A stretch of DNA of 64,000 nucleotides from Hysterium pulicare CBS 123377 (Eukaryota; Ascomycota; Dothideomycetes; Hysteriales; Hysteriaceae): contig AJFK01000035.1 in the NCBI GenBank assembly GCA_000467715.1, positions 1 to 64,000 on the forward strand, given 5' to 3'. Below, piece by piece: positions 60,951 through 64,000 of this stretch (positions within the stretch are counted from its first letter, which is position 1; every line of letters begins with the position of its first letter). Made by a program: the position numbers and the translations under genes. The notes under the pieces are model-generated. The model saw nothing but the letters and a program-made list of their open reading frames with translations, was not told the origin of the DNA and did not search any database.

Positions 60951-63093
60951 TTATAATATGAACACAAACGGTTTGCGCTCAATCTTTGGCACACCTCCCT
61001 CCACAAGTGGAATTCCGGCGTCATTCTCCCTTGTCCTCTTTGAAGATCCTCCATTCCTCTCATTCTGCCTCCTCAGCACAACCCTCAACACAAGAGCTAA
61101 CACGCCCACCGCAAGCATAAACCCCGCACAAATTGCCATCCCGTTAACATAAAACGGGGCGTCAGTATCCGGAAAAATACTCGTGCCAACCAGCGGACCC
61201 ATCTGTCCGATAACATTCAAAACGGCCATGCCCGTCCCTTTCTTCGAGTCCGATTCCTGGTTATTGATGGTCCAGGTAATGATGATCGTGATTGCGGAGA
61301 AGAAGCCTGCGGCGGCCGGATAAATGCCGATGTAGCGCCAAGTGTGGTTTTCCCATTCGAGGTAGCCACCTAGGGCGATGAGGAGGTAGCCGGAGGTGGC
61401 GAGGAGGGAGTGGATGATTATGAAGGTGCTGCGGGTTTGGAAGCGGTCCGAGAGGTGGGCTGTTAGGAGGACTACTATGAAGGAAAAGAGGTAGGGAGGT
61501 GCTGAGAGGGCTTGCGCTTTTAGGGCTGTGTGGCCCATACTCAGGAAATGTAAGTTCAAGGATGATGCGGTGAAGGACTGAGGTCGACATACTCTCGGAT
61601 AATAGTCGGGAGAAACACAGGCATTGAGCTGAACGCTACATTGCAGCTGAAGAACATGAACTTTAGAGATGTGATTAGCGTTTTGGTTAACTGTTCAAGG
61701 ATGGAAGAGGAATTTCGGGTATTTTAATGAGACAAGAAGAGTGATGGCAGAACATACAGCTGTTAGGTAGCACTTCGGGTCCATAAGTGCCTGCAAGACC
61801 TCCCTAATCTTCAGTCCGCCTTTCTTTTCCTTGGTAAATTCATGTTTCTCTGTGCTGTTATCGAAGTCATCCTCATCTGCGGCCTCTTTCTCTTGCCTAA
61901 GTCTCAGAACAGCGACTTCTCTGAGCCTTGGATTCAAGAATCGCGCCGTACCGGGACTGTCGGGTATGGCGTCCCAAGCCCATACCGCGACAAGTACACT
62001 AGGAAAGCCTTCGACAAGAAAGAGTAGTCTCCATGGTGCAATAGGTCCATGTTGGCCGAGTTTTGTGATCAGCCATGCTAGACTACTGGCAAAAGATGTT
62101 GCCAGTGGAGCGGCGGAGATAAATAATCCAGTCCGAAAAGCGAGCTCATTACGACGGAAGAAGAACGAAAGGTAAAAAGGGACACCGGGTCCAAAAGCTG
62201 CCTCTCCGACACCGAGAAGAGCTCTAAGAGATAATAGGAAGCCAAATGAGGTAGAAGTAGATTGTAATGAGGCAACTATGCCCCATGATAAGACGCAAAG
62301 GGATATATAAATATGCGGAGGAACGATTCGATACCTACAAGGATTTAGTAGATTGTACATGCGGACTAATCTTTGTATATTGGAGGCAGGGGTCTAACGT
62401 GCTGCGAGACCCGACCGCACGGTTCTTGGGTTGATCGCACTTACATTAAGGTCATCCATTCGAAAACAATATAAGTTATGTAGAAAGCCCACAGAAGCCA
62501 TTCATACTGCTGTGGTCTTAACTTCAGGTCTCTTTCCAAACCTGCGATACGAGCATTTCCAATATCTGTCCATTGGTGTCAGCCCTTGTTCTATTCCTAC
62601 CCTCTGTCGAACGCAAGTTGAATATGCCGCAGTTGTGCAGAACTCTAGAACTTTGAGAGATCTCAAACGGAATCTTCTTACTCGATCGATCTAGAAAGCT
62701 CAACAGATACAATAGCGCCATGAAGAGAACCAGTCTTCTATCTAGCTTCTTTAAAACAGCCCGATCCTCATCCGGAGTATACAACTCATAGCTCTGAATG
62801 GAAGAGCTTTGCGATACTCTTCTCGAGTCCCGCAAAAAGCTATCTTCTTCGCCGTCATCTTCCCCGTCGTAATGGCCCCGATTGATATCATCCTTCCCTC
62901 TCTTCCCCCCAGGTCTCGAAGAGAAATCTTTCAGTTGAAAGCTTTCCCCCTTATAATTATCTCCAGTCATAGTCAACGCATCGTCATCTTCGGAATCGGA
63001 GGGTGTGAGACGGACCGACGCGTCGTCGGTGCTTTGGGAGGAGGACTCTTGGGGTTTACGAGGGGGTTCTGGAGACGAGGAACTCGAAGGCAC
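60951..63093 (-). CDS. MFS transporter, anion:cation symporter (Dal5/Tna1-like) family
   Basis: Five exons (63093-62682, 62565-62445, 62334-61758, 61660-61593, 61539-60951) join in frame to 588 residues. It is a plasma-membrane major-facilitator transporter with about 12 spans. The family mark FLDRSNIGNARIAGL after the first span and DMGHTALKAQALSAPPYLF before the seventh are typical of the fungal anion:cation symporter group, which includes allantoate, nicotinate and related carboxylate permeases. A 120-residue acidic, Ser-rich N-terminal tail and a cytosolic central loop rich in Lys and Glu are present. The substrate cannot be read from the sequence. Confidence 0.93.
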
Positions 63094-63499
63094 TATGTCG
63101 AAAGGAGACCCTCAAAGGGTCAATGAGACTTGGGAGGGGAGTCTGGCGGCATTGGCAATAGGGAACGATGCAAATGGCTAGTATTCAGCTGCGAAGTTCT
63201 TCGGCATCGGAGGAAAGACCGGAGACCCTGAAAGGCGCGAGGATGGCGGGAGTCCGTGCACGATGCCGATACCCGTCCCCGGATTTAATCTTGGCCACGT
63301 TTAATCTCGAACGACATTATTTTATTCCTCCTACCCCTCTTAGAAGGACTCCAGCAAGTCCGTCAACACAGGTCAGAGCTCAATGCTTGTTCGAAACCAT
63401 AGACCTCTCTAACTTGAAGATGAATGGTTCGGTAACAACGGCACTGATGTATCCCTTTGACAGGATCTCGAGTTTTTACAATACGCAGAAAAGGATCCA
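63094..63499. other. MFS promoter region
   Basis: These 406 bp lie upstream of the MFS gene and downstream of the HET-type gene on the same strand. No other feature was seen. Confidence 0.5.
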
Positions 63500-64000
63500 T
63501 TAATACAAGGCAAACTCCTCCTCAACATACTGACCAGTCTCCAGTCCTGCCATTGCTTCCCCACTCATCACGCCTTGTATATGCGTCTCCCCAACGAACT
63601 CATATTTGTCATGCTCCACCTGACGGATTATGTATGGCACTATGCCCCCAAAGAAGATACACACTATATCACCTTCCTTCACCCCGTAGCGCTCACTATC
63701 TTTTGTTGATGGCCCGAGTCCAAGGTGACCTCTTTCTGTGCGATATAATTGCCTGCTACCACATGTTTCACAGATCATACGAAGAAGTCCAGGCATGAGA
63801 GGACCCAGGCGGGGTTTCTCCAGTTCATCGTCGGCAAGTTCCCAATTGGTCTTCTCAAGTTCCAGGAATAGCTTCCGGTACTCTAATGTGGCTGGTGCCC
63901 TTACGTTCAGATTCTCAGTTATCCAGACATCCTGCACGATTGTCCGCCAGAAAGTCTCCAAATCGTCTTTATGATCACTCTCGCCAACTATACTTTTACC
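63500..64000 (-). CDS. HET-type (heterokaryon incompatibility) protein, C-terminal part
   Basis: The frame is open from the right window edge to the stop at 63500, so the 5' part, including the expected HET domain, lies outside. The visible 166 residues match the usual C-terminal region of fungal HET proteins: a helical stretch, then RQLYRTERGHLGLGPS, EGDIVCIFFGGIVPYIIR, and YEFVGETHIQGVMSGEAM, ending in an acidic tail. HET-domain proteins trigger cell death on non-self recognition or stress and are highly expanded in filamentous ascomycetes. The call rests on the C-terminal motifs only. Confidence 0.75.
   Translation of the reverse strand, partial: GKSIVGESDHKDDLETFWRTIVQDVWITENLNVRAPATLEYRKLFLELEKTNWELADDELEKPRLGPLMPGLLRMICETCGSRQLYRTERGHLGLGPSTKDSERYGVKEGDIVCIFFGGIVPYIIRQVEHDKYEFVGETHIQGVMSGEAMAGLETGQYVEEEFALY

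Overview
The window is nuclear DNA of a filamentous ascomycete (Pezizomycotina). Genes carry short GT-AG introns, mostly about 50-110 nt, often with a CTAAC/CTAAT-type branch site, and lie on both strands without operons. HET, BTB and DUF3632 proteins are typical of this group. The gene set would fit a Leotiomycete, but that class is a guess. Most multi-exon models below were spliced by hand and close in frame from start to stop; where they do not, the entry says so.

Layout. 1-3.7 kb is gene-poor and carries a degenerate repeat. 3.7-20.3 kb is a dense housekeeping block: a Ulp1-type SUMO protease (-), the PP2A catalytic subunit (+), MCM6 (+), a Ufo1-like F-box/WD40/UIM protein (-) and an Asi3-like membrane RING ligase (-). 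20.3-23.6 kb is gene-poor and holds an orphan open frame of the RNase T1/ribotoxin superfamily plus a possible inverted-repeat element. 23.6-34.5 kb carries a DUF3632 protein, a GFA-domain protein, a 14-exon homocitrate synthase, isopentenyl-diphosphate isomerase, a GNAT acetyltransferase and an F-box-like protein. 34.9-37.2 kb holds four diverged, promoter-like units at roughly 510-675 bp spacing with no convincing protein. 38.5-52.8 kb has a C2H2 zinc-finger protein, alcohol dehydrogenase, PEX12, a PQ-loop membrane protein, a BTB protein and an ammonium transporter preceded by four GATAAG sites. 53.7-64 kb carries an alpha/beta hydrolase, a secreted SGNH hydrolase gene interrupted by one in-frame TGA, a secreted Hsp70/actin-fold protein, a poorly resolved F-box-like gene, an MFS transporter and the 3' part of a HET-type gene cut by the window edge.

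Functional threads. SUMO/ubiquitin control appears three times in the first 20 kb (Ulp1, Ufo1-like, Asi3-like). Nitrogen and amino-acid supply appears as homocitrate synthase with a Gcn4/CPC1-type site and the ammonium transporter with a GATA-factor cluster. Two diverged copies of one small inverted-repeat element (a MITE, about 190 bp) lie at 9.4 and 55.0 kb. The best candidates for a second look are the TGA-interrupted hydrolase, the four-unit array at 35-37 kb, the orphan ribotoxin-like frame and the MITE family.
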